A stretch of 64,000 nt of DNA from Atherinomorus stipes (Eukaryota > Chordata > Actinopteri > Atheriniformes > Atherinidae): contig JALJCO010012876.1 of assembly GCA_023101725.1 (NCBI GenBank), positions 62,001-126,000 on the forward strand, in the 5' to 3' direction. Shown one piece after another: positions 1 through 12,900 of this stretch. A model generated the notes under the pieces. That model had not been told where the DNA came from. It did no database searches and worked only from the letters and a program-made list of their open reading frames with translations. Every line of letters begins with the position of its first letter. Within the stretch, counting starts at the first letter, position 1. The position numbers and the translations under genes are program-made.

Positions 1-120
1 CGCGGCGCTTTCACTCTGGCAGGACGGGATGCTGAGCTCTCCCTACGAGATGATAAAACACGTGTCAAACACGCAGCAGCCCAAAAGACATACTTCCGGT
101 GTTTGTGTCCGCAATAAAAA
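1..120. other. Left-edge GC-rich segment, unresolved
   Basis: The first 120 bases are less AT-rich than what follows. They hold a CACGTG E-box (about 60-65) and an ETS-like ACTTCCGG motif (about 93-100), then an AATAAAA string near 113. This could be a promoter edge of a gene lying to the left. It could also be the 3' end of a plus-strand coding exon, since one frame stays open from base 1 to a TAA near 115. Nothing in the translation was recognised. Confidence 0.2.
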
Positions 121-1171
121 AGAAAAAACTGACTTTTATAGCTTACTGTAAGTCAGGGATTCTTGTGGATGAATTATTTTTTCACATATCCACAGCCACG
201 CAAAGAACGGAAAACAGAATCTGCTGAATCTGGGGGGTGTTAAGGTAGTTAGACGTGTGAAGAAACAATGTTGGTTTTTTGTTTTTTAATTTGAAGGGGA
301 ATTTAATACTTCAAGCTTGGGACAAACGCGCACAGTGCTATGAAAATGCATTAGCTGTCTATTAAGTTCACTCAATTACTCTCAAATCTATTCATTTAAT
401 TTTGGTTGTTCAGAATAACTTTGGTATGTATTGATGGGGGGGGGGGGCTAAACTAGAAAATGGCTGGTACCTAGATGAAAATGAGATTTGAATAGTAGAG
501 CGGGGGCTGCCTGATGTTTGGAAATAATGAACTGATCATTGCAACTTAAGTGGTCATCTAATGTGAAATGTAGCCTAAAGCAAATTTTGTAAAAACATAA
601 AACAAAGAATTGTTCTTAAACCAACAGTTGTTGGTTTATATAGTCAATACAATTGTATAGTCCTGTTTTAGTTTTAAAAGGTCTTCCATAAAGACAGTAT
701 GGATTCAGCTAATGTGTGTGTCCACACATACAGCTGTAGTACATATCCCAGATCTGCAAGTGGGGCTGTAACGCTACCACAGAAATGCACTACAAATATA
801 GAATAAGTTGTAGAGCATGGACATAAATTCATGTGATGTAAACAAACATATGAAATAAAACATGTTGGTGAATCAACATTAAAGCAACTGAAAGGTGTCA
901 CAGCCATTTTATACTCAATAGCTCTGTAGCATGAACGCAACACGATGACTTCCCACGGCTAAAGCTGTTGACAGAGTTTCCACATGCAGGTGAAGGGAGA
1001 GCTATGGTTGGTTCAGGTATGACACATGAGGGTGTGAACATGGAAATGAAATATTTTTAGATTTATTCACTTTGGGACCCAATATAAGAAATTAGGGCTT
1101 TGGGGTTCACAGTGTGCTATATGCACGACTCCACTACTTCCTGAATTTCAGACAGCACGTTTGCTTCCTGT

Positions 1172-1266
1172 CTTTCATTACTGGACAAACTGATTGATCC
1201 AGGTGTGTCTGGACACTTACTGAGGTTAAGCACACCTGGATTAATCAGTTGTCCAGTAATGAAAGA
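1172..1266. repeat. Imperfect inverted repeat (foldback)
   Basis: Two arms of about 35 bp (1172-1207 and 1231-1265) are near-perfect reverse complements around a loop of about 23 bp. Left arm core is ACTGGACAAACTGATTGATC and right arm core is GATTAATCAGTTGTCCAGT-like. It lies downstream of fyco1 in non-coding DNA. It is probably a foldback repeat of mobile origin; no coding capacity. Confidence 0.75.
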
Positions 1267-1365
1267 TAATTGGAGAATTTAGCCCTTTCCTTTTTTAATG
1301 TCATAAAAAAAATACTAAATTATAATTTAGTATTATGAAACATTGGTTTTCAATTGCAGTTCTAC

Positions 1366-1600
1366 AAATTAATAATAAAAAAAGAACATACAAACAAAAC
1401 TGTCCCAGACCAATTAGAGCACCTTGCTCATAAACAGTGGACCAAAATACTTATAAACAGGTGCACAAGTCTGATTGGACGTTACAGAAAACACAGATTG
1501 CCTCAAAGTTTTGCTCAACAAAATTTCTGTTCAGAAACCCCATCATGCTTCTTTACTTTTTATTTATTATTACTTTTGTCAATTTCAATTACTGGGATAG
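1366..1600 (+). repeat. Dispersed repeat, family A, copy 1 (truncated)
   Basis: About 190 bp (core 1385-1575) match two other places in this window, 2760-2970 and 6485-6680. Shared words are ACAAACAAAACTGTCCCAGA, CAGGTGCA and CCCATCATGCTT. The flanking terminal sequences seen around copy 2 are not obvious here, so this looks like an internal fragment. Confidence 0.75.
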
Positions 1601-2608
1601 GCCCCAACAACCCTGATTTGGACCATGCAGTACAGAAAATGAATGATAAATTTTTGCGTGTGTGCTTTTAATACTGTGCTTTCATTCTTGTAGTTTTGAA
1701 TCTCACCACTTTCACTGAACCGAACTAGGTTTCAGCTCTCGATGGCTTCATTCTGTGCAATGTGCTGTCAAACCTCAGAGATCATTTCCTTGATCTAGAA
1801 AACAATACTTGCTTGCTGACGTCTTCTGAGGCGGCATGCAGAAGCATTGTGTTGATCTTCATATTGACGTTTCATGCTGCCACACAATAAACCACACAAA
1901 GATCACTGTATGTCAGACATCATTACTCTCACATTTTATTCATGTTTACTTGGTGTCGTCTCTCATCAGTTACACTCAGTACATGTTGCAATGACTTGTA
2001 TGTATTTTACTCCTCTGAATATGATAAAAAGAGCAAGTAGAAAAATCTTTTCCCGTATGAATAAAATTGAAAAAGATCATAGAAATCTAATTGATTTAAT
2101 ATTACTTGTAAAATTTAAAAAATCTTATCAAAAAGTGCAAGTGAGGATTTGCATACAATTTGCACAGATTTACACCCTTAAAAACTGTAAGAGGCCTAAA
2201 TGAAACACAGAATTAAAAAAAAAAAGAACAAGCTTTCTTGCTACATACTAAAGCACTGAGTTTAAAAGTGACCACTTTTTTCTTGTTGTTTGCTTTGAAA
2301 AGAAAGAGGGGGAAAAAATCCCACAAAAACAAGAGTGTTATCTAAAACTATGACATAAATATTAAGAGAATTTCAAGGAAAACCAAATGGAGAAAAAAAT
2401 ACGTTAACTGATGCAAATGTATTGTGCACAATATGATTCAGGTGTTAATGAAGTTTTCACAGAATTGTACAAAGTAATGCCAAGCATCATGTTTTTTGCA
2501 GACAACAAAGAGTAAAACGATCAAATAAGTAAAGAAACCCCAGGCAATAATGATTAAAAGGCACTTTAAAAGTACAGTAACTCTTTAGCTGACTGTCAGT
2601 AATACGTA

Positions 2609-3126
2609 TACAATTATGCTCAAATGTTTACATACCATTCCATTAAAGACTAAATTCACAATAGTAGTACAATTAATAAACTGAAAAAAGTAATGATATA
2701 TGGAAATTTACTCAATTCTAACAGGAAAAAACAAAAAAATAATCAATTTGAATTGTGGTTTTAAAGAATCATTTTAAAAAACAAACAAAACTGCCCCAGA
2801 CAAATTGGAGCACCTTGTTCACGAACAGTGGAACAAAATCCCTGTCAACAGGTGCAGAAGTCTGATCAGATGTTACAGCAAACAGCTGATTGCAGTGATT
2901 GCCTCAAAGTTTTCCTAAACAACATTTTAGTTCAGGAACCCCATCATGCTTGTTTGCTTGTTTTAATTTTTTTTTTATATATATATTTCTGTTGAACCAC
3001 AATTCAAAATCAATATGTTGAGTTTCATAAAATTTTTGTTTATTATTACATTTATCTATTTCACTGCCAACTGATTTTTTTTTCCATCTTTAATGGGAGG
3101 GTGTGTAAACTTTCAAGCACAACTGT
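2609..3126 (+). mobile_element. Family A, copy 2: MITE with Tc1/mariner-like ends
   Basis: This copy keeps both ends. The left end reads CAATTATGCTCAAATGTTTA and the right end, on the other strand, begins CAGTTGTGCTTGAAAGTTTA: an imperfect inverted repeat of about 26 bp ending in a TACATACC/TACACACC word. The unit is about 520 bp with no open frame. Ends of this kind are typical of fish Tc1/mariner-derived non-autonomous elements. It lies in the 3' flank of fyco1. Confidence 0.65.
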
Positions 3127-3900
3127 GCTTAAACTGAAAGTCATTGTCCTGACAGAAAAAGACTGCATGTCCCTCGTACAGACATTTGATGTGATTCAAT
3201 AACCTGGATGGAAAAAGCTGGTGTGCTGGTCTCCTTACCCAGAAGGTACAACATCATTAACTTTTTTGTTTTGTTTGTTTCCCAATAACATTAAGTTAGG
3301 ACGACTGTCCCAATCCTGAGGTTTGCACAAAGCTGATTCTTTGTTAAAACGAAAAAAAAAAAAAAAAATCCATTTTATGAGGCAGTTTTACTTGGTTTTG
3401 TTTCCCAGTTTAAGAATAACTAATAAGATTGCACAAATTATTCAAACTGGCCATAAATTTGTGTACTTTCACAATTTTGGCCAGTCATTATTTGTTTTTG
3501 AATAGGAAGTGTTTTTTTTTGTTTTATACATCATTTTATACCGTGTTGCTTGTAGTGTTACAACGGTGAATCAACTTCCCTAATGATTCAACAAAGCTGG
3601 AAAAACTAAAATCAGGTCCAACAAAAACACAAAAGACAAAAAAATTATTCTGAAGTCCCCCTAAATAAACTAGATAAACCAAATTTTATATATATGTATG
3701 TGTGTGTGAGTACATGGGATGAAACTTGCATAGATATTTTTTCAAAACATCCTTCCTCTTTTTTGACAATGATCTACTTAAAACACACTTCAAGCCACCA
3801 AAACATTTGAATGAAATAACACACATTTCTAAAAAACATAAAAAACTTGGTTTTTATCCCAAAAGAGGAAGAGATATCTACGGATTTCAGTCAAGGGCCA

Positions 3901-6900
3901 TCATGCATCACTTCCATCGTAGATCACAGGCTTCTCCATGGTCAGGTGGTAAAAGACTTTCTTTGAAATGAACCTGTTGGAAAAACAAGAAGAAAGACGC
4001 TGAAGTAAAACAGCCCGGTTAAAGACAAAATGCAGACATGATAGCGAAGACCATTCTGTTTCTGTCATTTATCTAAGTAAGATTGTTGGTGTTTCATACC
4101 GAGAGAAGGAGTTGTCAAATATGAGTGTGTAGAAGCCGGGGTGCCGGACTTTAAGTTGTCCCTGAATCGTTTCTTTATGGGAATTGCAGCGAGTCAGAGG
4201 AATCAGGACCTGTGAGCACAACAGAAAGACTGGTTTAAATTCAATATCAGCGTTTATGTCAAAGGCAAATCTCCCCCTCTCTGGGTTATTTATGTTTTTA
4301 CATGACCGTTCTTACATAGCAAGAATACATTACATAATACTAAGAAAAAAACTATTCTGCAAATCTGGTTAATTTTTAATTTAATCAAGTTAAAAACAAG
4401 AGAAAAAAATCACACATCAGAAAATACTAGCAGGAGCTGACAGGTTGGGTGGACGTGTGAAAATAAGATGACATGTCATAAATTATTTAAAACCCCTGAC
4501 ATTTTTAGTGCAGGATGTGCATACTGTCGACCTGCTGTTGTTTTCCTCAGTCTGTCATCTTTGAAATGACCCTGCTCTCTGTTGGGCGTGTGCAGTTTCA
4601 GCCTGCTGTGTGTGGTAATAGCTTCTGCTTTTGAAACGTAATGTGCGAGTTTACGGCAATTTATTCTTTCAACAACTGAAAAAAAATATATTGAGACTTG
4701 TGAAGTAGTTTTTGGACTCTGCGACAAGCAGACCTACAAAAGGGGAAGAATTACAGCAAAACATGTTGACGCAATCAGACTTCCGTTCGTGAAATCCCAA
4801 GAGCCCATGTCAAGTTAAAAACGTGCGTCCTCCATGTGTAAGAATAAAACCACAGGTAGTAAGCAGCTCTACCTTTGACTGTTCCACCTGAATGTCACTG
4901 GATTCCCGATAAACCACACTAAAAGAGATGCTTTTGGGCTCAGAGGAAAACATCCAGCTGACAGTTGGCCCACAGTAACCCACAGCAACAGTGATGACAC
5001 TGTAACAGCTGGACTTGATGAAGAGCTCCCTGGAACCGTCGCCAAACTGAGAAATATCATCAGTGCTGAGAGGGACAGCCATCCTGTAATGATAGTTTGA
5101 ATTTTAAGGTGCATTAACTCTTACAGACTGGGAGAATTTTCTATAAAAAGCTTTATTACCGGCAGCAAAGACTCATTAATTCACACAGGGCCTCATTAAC
5201 TACATACATTTGAACTATATTAAAGCTAAGACTCACGTGACTTCTCCTGATTTGAGAAGGTTAATCTCTGAATCCTGAACAGTGGGAACATGCTCTTCAT
5301 CGGGAGTCACATCTCCTGTGCCTCTGTGAAATTCAACATGAGAAAATCCACAGTAAGAGTAATGTCCTTAAGGAGGATAGAGATATGATGAAATACTGCA
5401 AATACTGTCTTCACCATGATTCGCTGCAGGGTGTAGCCAGCACTGATCTGCCTTTCGAGATATCTTGGGGACAAGTATTATGACTATGCATTTAAATTGG
5501 ACTATGAATTTTACCTGCAGATCAGTGCCTGTGCATCTTAATGGACAACTACTTTTTTTTCTTTTGCATTTTTTCTAACTTTGCATGAATATGCTTAACC
5601 TTGGCACTAACAATGATCTCCACAGCACTCTCCATTAGTATTGGAGAGTGGTTTGTCTGCAGTGCCTTAACAATATGGGATAAAAAAAAAAAAAAAAAAA
5701 AAAAAATGACTGCAATCATCTTGGGAGGTGCTAAACCCATATGAAGTGACAGCATATTTGGATACTGGCCAAACAAGCATAAAACAAATGTACATTTTTC
5801 ATATCTTATAGTTGAAAAATAGGAGTTATGTAACTGCAAATAAAACTTAACTGTAAACATGCAAGACTGAAGTCAGCTCATATGACCATATACAGTATCA
5901 AAATGGAGTCTGTTATACTTCAATCCATAAACAAACTCCTCTTTCTAGCTTGTTTACAGGGACAAGGGAAGTAGTCCAATTCAAATGCGTAGTCTCGTTA
6001 TAGCCGTAGCTTGACTTAACTGTGCATGTAAAGACACTAATTCACTGAAATACCCACCCATGCCCAACTTTATAAAAGATAAAATCTATGTCAAACCTGC
6101 CTTTCTCAACATAAAGGTATAGACAGATATAACAGTAACACACAGGTATCATGATGATGATGATGATGAGAGACTGCAGGTAAACCTAATGGGACATTTA
6201 CATGCACAGTTGAGCTGATGTACAGTTAAAGCTTGAGTTGCCTATCTATTGGACTGTGTCTTTCTCCCAGTGCACGTGTGGGAGGGGAATACACTTATTC
6301 ACAGAGGGATGTCCAATGATGTGATGAAGATAACTATGAAAAAGAAAAAAAATTTGTAATAGACAGAGTCGCCCTTGAATATATTCATACCGTCCCATTA
6401 AAGAAAGGACTAGATTCACAATAGTCATATAAATAACAAGAGACTAAAAAAAATAGTAATAAACAAAATTTTACTAAATAATAATTTAAACAAACAAAAC
6501 TGTCCCAGACCAATTAAAGCACCGTGCTCATGAACAGTGGGCCAAAATACCTGTTAACAGGTGCAGAAGCCTCATTGAACGTTACAGAAAACACTTTATT
6601 GCAGCGACTGCTTCAAAATATTCTTTAACAAATTTTAGTTTAGGAACTCCATCATGCTTGTTTGCTTGTTTTATTTTTTATTTTTATTGGGAGGATATGA
6701 AAAAAATTGAGGAAAACTTTATATACATCACTGAAAACAGCTGAATTGGCTGCACATTAGTATGCATTTAGTGTAAATGTCTTTTTACACAATACATAAA
6801 CAAATAAAAATGCAAAAAGAGTGAAGTTTGGAGCGTGTGGAGCATCCAGGCTCATCACAGTCTGAGTGTGTATATGCAAGGCTGGTTTGATCTTTAACTG

Positions 6901-9900
6901 GAACCAGGGTGTATTGGTTTTAAAAGCTATGATTTCGTATAATTTTGGACTTAAATGTTAACATGCTTTTCCAAAATTCAGCTGTGGACGAATTACCATG
7001 TGAAGTTTGTTTTTTTCATGTAAATGTCCAGACTAATGATTACCTTGATTATCTGCAGCATCACTTCTTTGCATAAATGTTATGAAGGGGACAGGCAGAA
7101 GGAAAATATAGTAAAGTCCTATGAAACTTCTAATTATTTTTAACAACTTGAGTTGAATTTTCTTCAGGGACTTCCATTATTGAAATAAACTTCAGTTTTT
7201 ATTGGTTTGGGGGGAGGGAGTTTGTTAAAGGCTCACAGCAGTTATGTTCCATGAAGTGTATTTATAGTGACTCATCTGTTATTTAATTTACTGAATGATA
7301 CGGATTACATGATGTATTCCCAATCTGATTTACCCTGAGAGATTGTGGTAACTTATTGATAGTGCTAATTAACAACATTGTAATTGCACATGCAAAATGC
7401 TACACTATAAATTGTTTACAGACCAACTTTTCTCTTTGAGCTTAAGCAGGACTCATATATTGACCATCTTTACCTGGTCTTAACAGCACCCCCAAATTCT
7501 GCCTTCATTAAAAGAAACAGACTCACGTTTCCAATGCTCCGAGAGGTCTTCGGTCTTGTTCTCCTTCCAGGGAGCCTCCTGTGGTCTGAGAGGTACTATC
7601 ACTGTCGTAGACGCCATTTACCTCCTCTTCTGTGATGATATCAAAAGCTCCATCATCAGATGTGTTACCGGGTTCTGAAACTGAAAAGAAATATTTTGCT
7701 GAGTTTAAAAAACTAAAAAGCAGAAATACAAACATAATGTGCAAAAAAAGGTTTGAATCTTGTAAATAAAAACAAAATCTAATAATAAAAAATCGATTAG
7801 AATCCCATTTTTTCAACCAAAACTGTTGATATATATGATTGTATACCGTATATATTTTCATGTTGAACTTGATCTAAGTAGCACAATTTGACTGAGTTGG
7901 GACAGAAACAGTTTAATAATTTGATTAATCGATCGTGTGAGAAAGCCTCTGCTCAATTACTTCCAAACAAAAGAAAAATGGTCTTATTTAAATGATTTCA
8001 ATAATCACTGCAGACTCAGATCAGTTCGGTATGAGACTACTGTGCTTTAGTGCCATGATTATGGATAAAATAGTTTCCCTTCTCTTCTTTGTTGCACTGC
8101 GTGACAACCAGGGGCCCAGCAGAGTAGAGTAGAGTAGTTTTAACTTGCAAGCAGCGATGATTTGTGAGTACTGATAAAGTGTCCTGAGCCCATGCAGTGA
8201 TTTCCTCTTCAGGATCATTGAATTTTAAAGCAGAAACATGATTCTTAAAAATCATCTGTCTGGGATGCCGTTCTCATACGCAGTCAGATTACTGACCTGC
8301 TGCCACTTAACATTATTAGCTGTGAGGAGATCATCCTGGTCATTTTTTTTTCTTTTCTTGCCACTGTACCAATTTTTCAGACAAAATAAAGATTTAAATA
8401 AGCATACCTAGCTTTAAAAAAAAAAAACAAGTCCAATTTTCAAAATTTTATATATTGATAATGTGATTTGCTGTATTGTTTTTGTTTACATTTTACACAG
8501 CTGTATAACTTTTTAGGGAAATAGGATTTCAGAAGGAAAATTAAAATGTAAATCAAAACTTCCTCTTTTGGGTGTAAATGTCACCTTCTTCCCTTTTTGT
8601 GCATTAAACTGAGATTCTGTGGTAAAGGTGTTAGCCATTGTTCCTAAATACAAGAAGGTTGAGCTTTTCACTTCTGCATAAACGTTCCCAGTTTACGATA
8701 AGACGGATGTCCAGAAAAGAACAGCAAGTACACAACTGTACAGTAAGCAAGGTAAGGACAATGTGTGTTTCTCCTAACCGTGTGCTCACCTGTTACCCTG
8801 GGTGTGGGTTTATATGGAGCTGGTTCAGGAGGCGGCTGACAGCCAGCTCCAGGTGGAGGTGGTTGCAGATCTGATGGACTCAGCTCTGCCTCTGTGAACC
8901 TCTCCACCACTGCACTGTGCTGGGTGTAGCAGTCCCTGCAGCAGCGCTCCTTCTTCCCACTGTGCTTGGTCATGACAAAGTTGTTGCTGCAGTAGTAGCA
9001 GAAGATGCGGCCACAAAGCCTAGAGCATTTAAAGCAAAGTTATAAATAGGCGTCAATCCATATCACCAGAATTTTGATGTGGGGAATATTGTGAATGTGA
9101 TGCATTGTGCAGAATGAAAATCAATTCAGTATAAGTACAGTTGGCCCTGGCAGCCACTTAAAAAAGCCCACCTGCAGTGATGTCTGCGCAGCCACCAGGT
9201 GAACTGACCCTTACAGCCGAGACAGTGTGTGGCCTCCTTATCCACCAACCACCAGCGCTCCTCTGCTCGCAGTTTTTGCTCAAACTCCAGAGCGTCTGAT
9301 TTTTGCCACAGAGCATCTTTGTCCCTGATATAATTCACAAAAAACAAAATGCATTTATGTTGCATTCACCCTTATTTTTGGAAAATATTTCCTTTTTTAA
9401 AGGAATTTATTTCATTCAACATCAGTCTTATTTGTGCTGTTTGACATTAAAACATTGAGGGAAATGGAAGACAGTTGCAAAGGACAGTATTGTGCAGATG
9501 TCTGGATCTGCTCCTCATTTCTTTGTATTTTACTATCTTTATTTTAACCTTAATGGCCTTGCGCAATAGTTCTGCAAGCTTTCTACAAAGTCTTTCTGTG
9601 GTTTTATGTGTTCATTGACTGCTTTTTCATTCATTTTTACTTGGTATATCTCAACAAAGTGTGCAGTGTGTCCTTGATATATATGAGGCAACTGGGCAGG
9701 TAGAGGACAAATAAGGATGTATCAGGCCTAAAAAAAAAAAACATTTACAGCAGATTAACAGCTTCTGAAAACAATTACCTTAAAAAATGGAAAACAATTC
9801 TGCAAGAATCTAACACAGAACCAGAGGATGTATTTGGCCCTGCAGTTCATACATCTGCTGCTGGCAGAAATGGTCTCCATTTAAACAGTTACCACCAGTC

Positions 9901-12900
9901 ACTCCTTCAATGGAGACCACTTCTGAAGCCATGTTTTAAGGAAGGGAAACAAGGAGAAAAAGTAAAAAGATACAAAAACTGAAAACCAGTGACAACAGGT
10001 CTGTAAATGATTAATCCTCCCTTGAGCCTAGACCTTAACATCATTGAAGCAGTGTTGGATCATCTTGACAGAGAATAGAACAAAAAGCAGCCAGCTTCCA
10101 AATAAAAGCTTTGGAAAGTCTTTCAAAAAGCATAAAGAACTGTCACTTAAGACTACATGAAGACAGACAAGTTTGTCTAAATGGTTGAAGAATAAAGTCA
10201 GTATTGACTTTCAAGCTTGTTAGAATTGTACGAATTCCTCTTTTACTTTTTATAATGTATTTCCATTCATATTTGCACATTTGTATGTATCACTGCACAC
10301 ATTTCCTGTTTAATGTCAATATACAACGAAATATAAGAAAAGGGGGTTATTCAGTACTTTTGGAAAGACCTGTAAATGAAATTTTAATTAAATGGGACGT
10401 CTAATCTTTAGCTTGATTAACGTACGCATATAATGTACATCAAATGAACTATAATTTTGTTTAAAATGCTGAATATTCTGTAAACTGGAACATTGCAAGA
10501 GGTTTGCAGGAGAAATAAATGAGGGCATTCATGACACAAGAGTGTGAAAGATCATGTGCGCACATCCAATAGGAATTGACTGATGTTTTTGTGTTTCAGC
10601 CTATAGAGTAAGAATGATGCAGAAAAAGCTGTTTCTCGCTTCAGCAGATGTTCTCCAACACATCACCTCTCACTTTCTTCCACACTCAATCTCAGCAAAC
10701 TGTTTCAGGATTTAAAGACTTTTCCCCTCAATCTGCTTCCCAGACCCAATTTTCACCAATCACTGTCAAGTCAAGCAACTCCAGAAGGCAAATTTTAATC
10801 GAGGAACCAATTCAAACTACACATGGCCCAGAGGCTATAAAAGTGCAGGCACCCAGCAAATATAACAAAGTGGTGAGTCTAAAAAGAAAACAAAGATGAA
10901 CACATTTTTCATTCAAAATCCCTCTGCCTATTTCAACTGACAGCCTTTCACACAGATGTAATCGGGAGAGGTCATACTTTATAAGCTCAATGAGCCGTTC
11001 TTCAAGGTTGGTCTTAGTTCTGTTCAGGTCATCGATCTCTGCAGTCAGCTTCAGATATTGGCTCTGCCTGTCAGCTTCTGTTGCCTTCAGTTTCTGCTTC
11101 AACTCCTCACACACTTTTTGCACAGCCAAGTGCGCCTCCTCAGCACTGAAGAGAGAACATAATTAGTCAGTGCACGTTTTATTAGTCACAACACGAAATT
11201 TAAGTGTGATCGTGGCCTGACCTCGTTACTGTGTTTCTTAGTTGCTGAATCTCATCTTCATTCTCACGAACGGTTGCTTCTGTCTTTGTGATGTGAGCAT
11301 CTTTTTCGCCAATTAGCTGAAAATATTCTTCGTTCGCAGCCTTTTACAAAGTAAAAAAGAAAATTATGCATCATCACACTTACTTTTTTTTTTCTTTTGT
11401 CAAAATTTCACATAAATGTTCTGCTTCCTGTTCCTGAATTGATCTTCTGCAGGATGCAAAACAGTCTTGCTATACAAGTTTAGAGATATAAACAATAAAC
11501 ATCAATCAATGCAGTCCAACAGCTGTAACCCTCAATAAAATAGAAAATAAAAAAAAAAACTCCTTTGAACTTGATATTTTATAATGCAAACCTAGAAACA
11601 TAATAAAAAACAAGGAAAATTATGATCTGAAGACAATTCAGTGAGCATATCATTTGATTAGGACCACAGCCACTTAGCATCTCTTTTACATTTTGCAATC
11701 AAAGGAAGAAAAAAACATGTTCTCACAATCAAAGTACCTCTTTAACTGAGGAAAAATAATGAAAGACACTAGCTAATAATAAGTCTGCTTCTTAATAATT
11801 TCCTGTTCCCACTGAGTACTACACAAATAATCACTACATTTCATTTTTTGTGTAGCTTTGTGTCAACTAAACCAATGAAAAAAGGCAAAGAAGTTGAAAA
11901 ATGTGTGAACATTATACATTTTTGTAGTAGGTGATGCAATTTTACTGTATCTATAATGGCCGGGTTTCCCAGTTAAGAACGCTCTTAAGATTTAAGAACC
12001 TTAAGAGGATGTTACCAAAGATGGGTCACTAAGATATGACTGTTTCCCAGATGCTTTCTTAGTGGTGTTCTTTAGGTCGTTCATAAGAACGCTCTCTAAG
12101 GTGTTCTTAACAGAAACAATCGAGATCAGGCAGATCAATCAGTGACCGGTGACTCAGCTCAGACATCAGTCACAGCACTGATATTCTAACCACAAACACG
12201 CTGCTGCTGGTGTGCAAATAGCAAACTTGTATTTAACAGGTGCATTAAATCAGCAATTAATGCAGGTAGTCCATAAAATAGCCCGTGGGAAGTTAATTGC
12301 ACACATACAAATGGCGGAATCAACACAAAAACAAGCAAGCACATGGTTCAACTATCTGTGTAAAGGTTTAAGAAAGATGTATGGCCGAGTGGCTTATGTG
12401 CTCATCTCAAATCTTGTAGAACTACACAGTGGGAGTCGAACTATAGGGGGTTTGACTCCCACAGGGTATTATCTTTTTTTTTTCAGCCGCAGATATTCAT
12501 CAATGTAACTCATTTATTGTATGTGATTTTTTTCAAGTGTATAAACACTCACGTTGAGAATTCACACTGCTTTTTTCCCCAAATGATGAACAAATACTGA
12601 TCAATCTCTTTCCATTGCAGATGATGCAGAACTACATTAATTCTGGGGATCATCTGAATATTTCACCCTGGAAATAAACATGTTTCTCTCTCTATTTTCC
12701 ACCAAAATAAATTAAGGATGTGATGGCGGATGAGGGTCTGTCACAGGCCATCAGCAATGAGGGGCCATCTGGGAGTGGGGTGAGCCCGGCAACTCAGGCA
12801 GGCCCCAACACCTGCCAGCCAGAGAGAACCCAGCATCACCCCAACCTCTACACACAGAGATGGATCCTCTGTCCGTATGCGGTGTGGCCTCACCTGCCGG

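Noticed and set aside
12380..12455. tRNA-like stretch with a box A-like TGGCCGAGTGGC and GAGTCGAAC
   Set aside because: No foldable cloverleaf or acceptor stem by eye; the B box is poor. The GGGAGTC/GACTCCC pairing is a local hairpin. At most a decayed tRNA-derived repeat.
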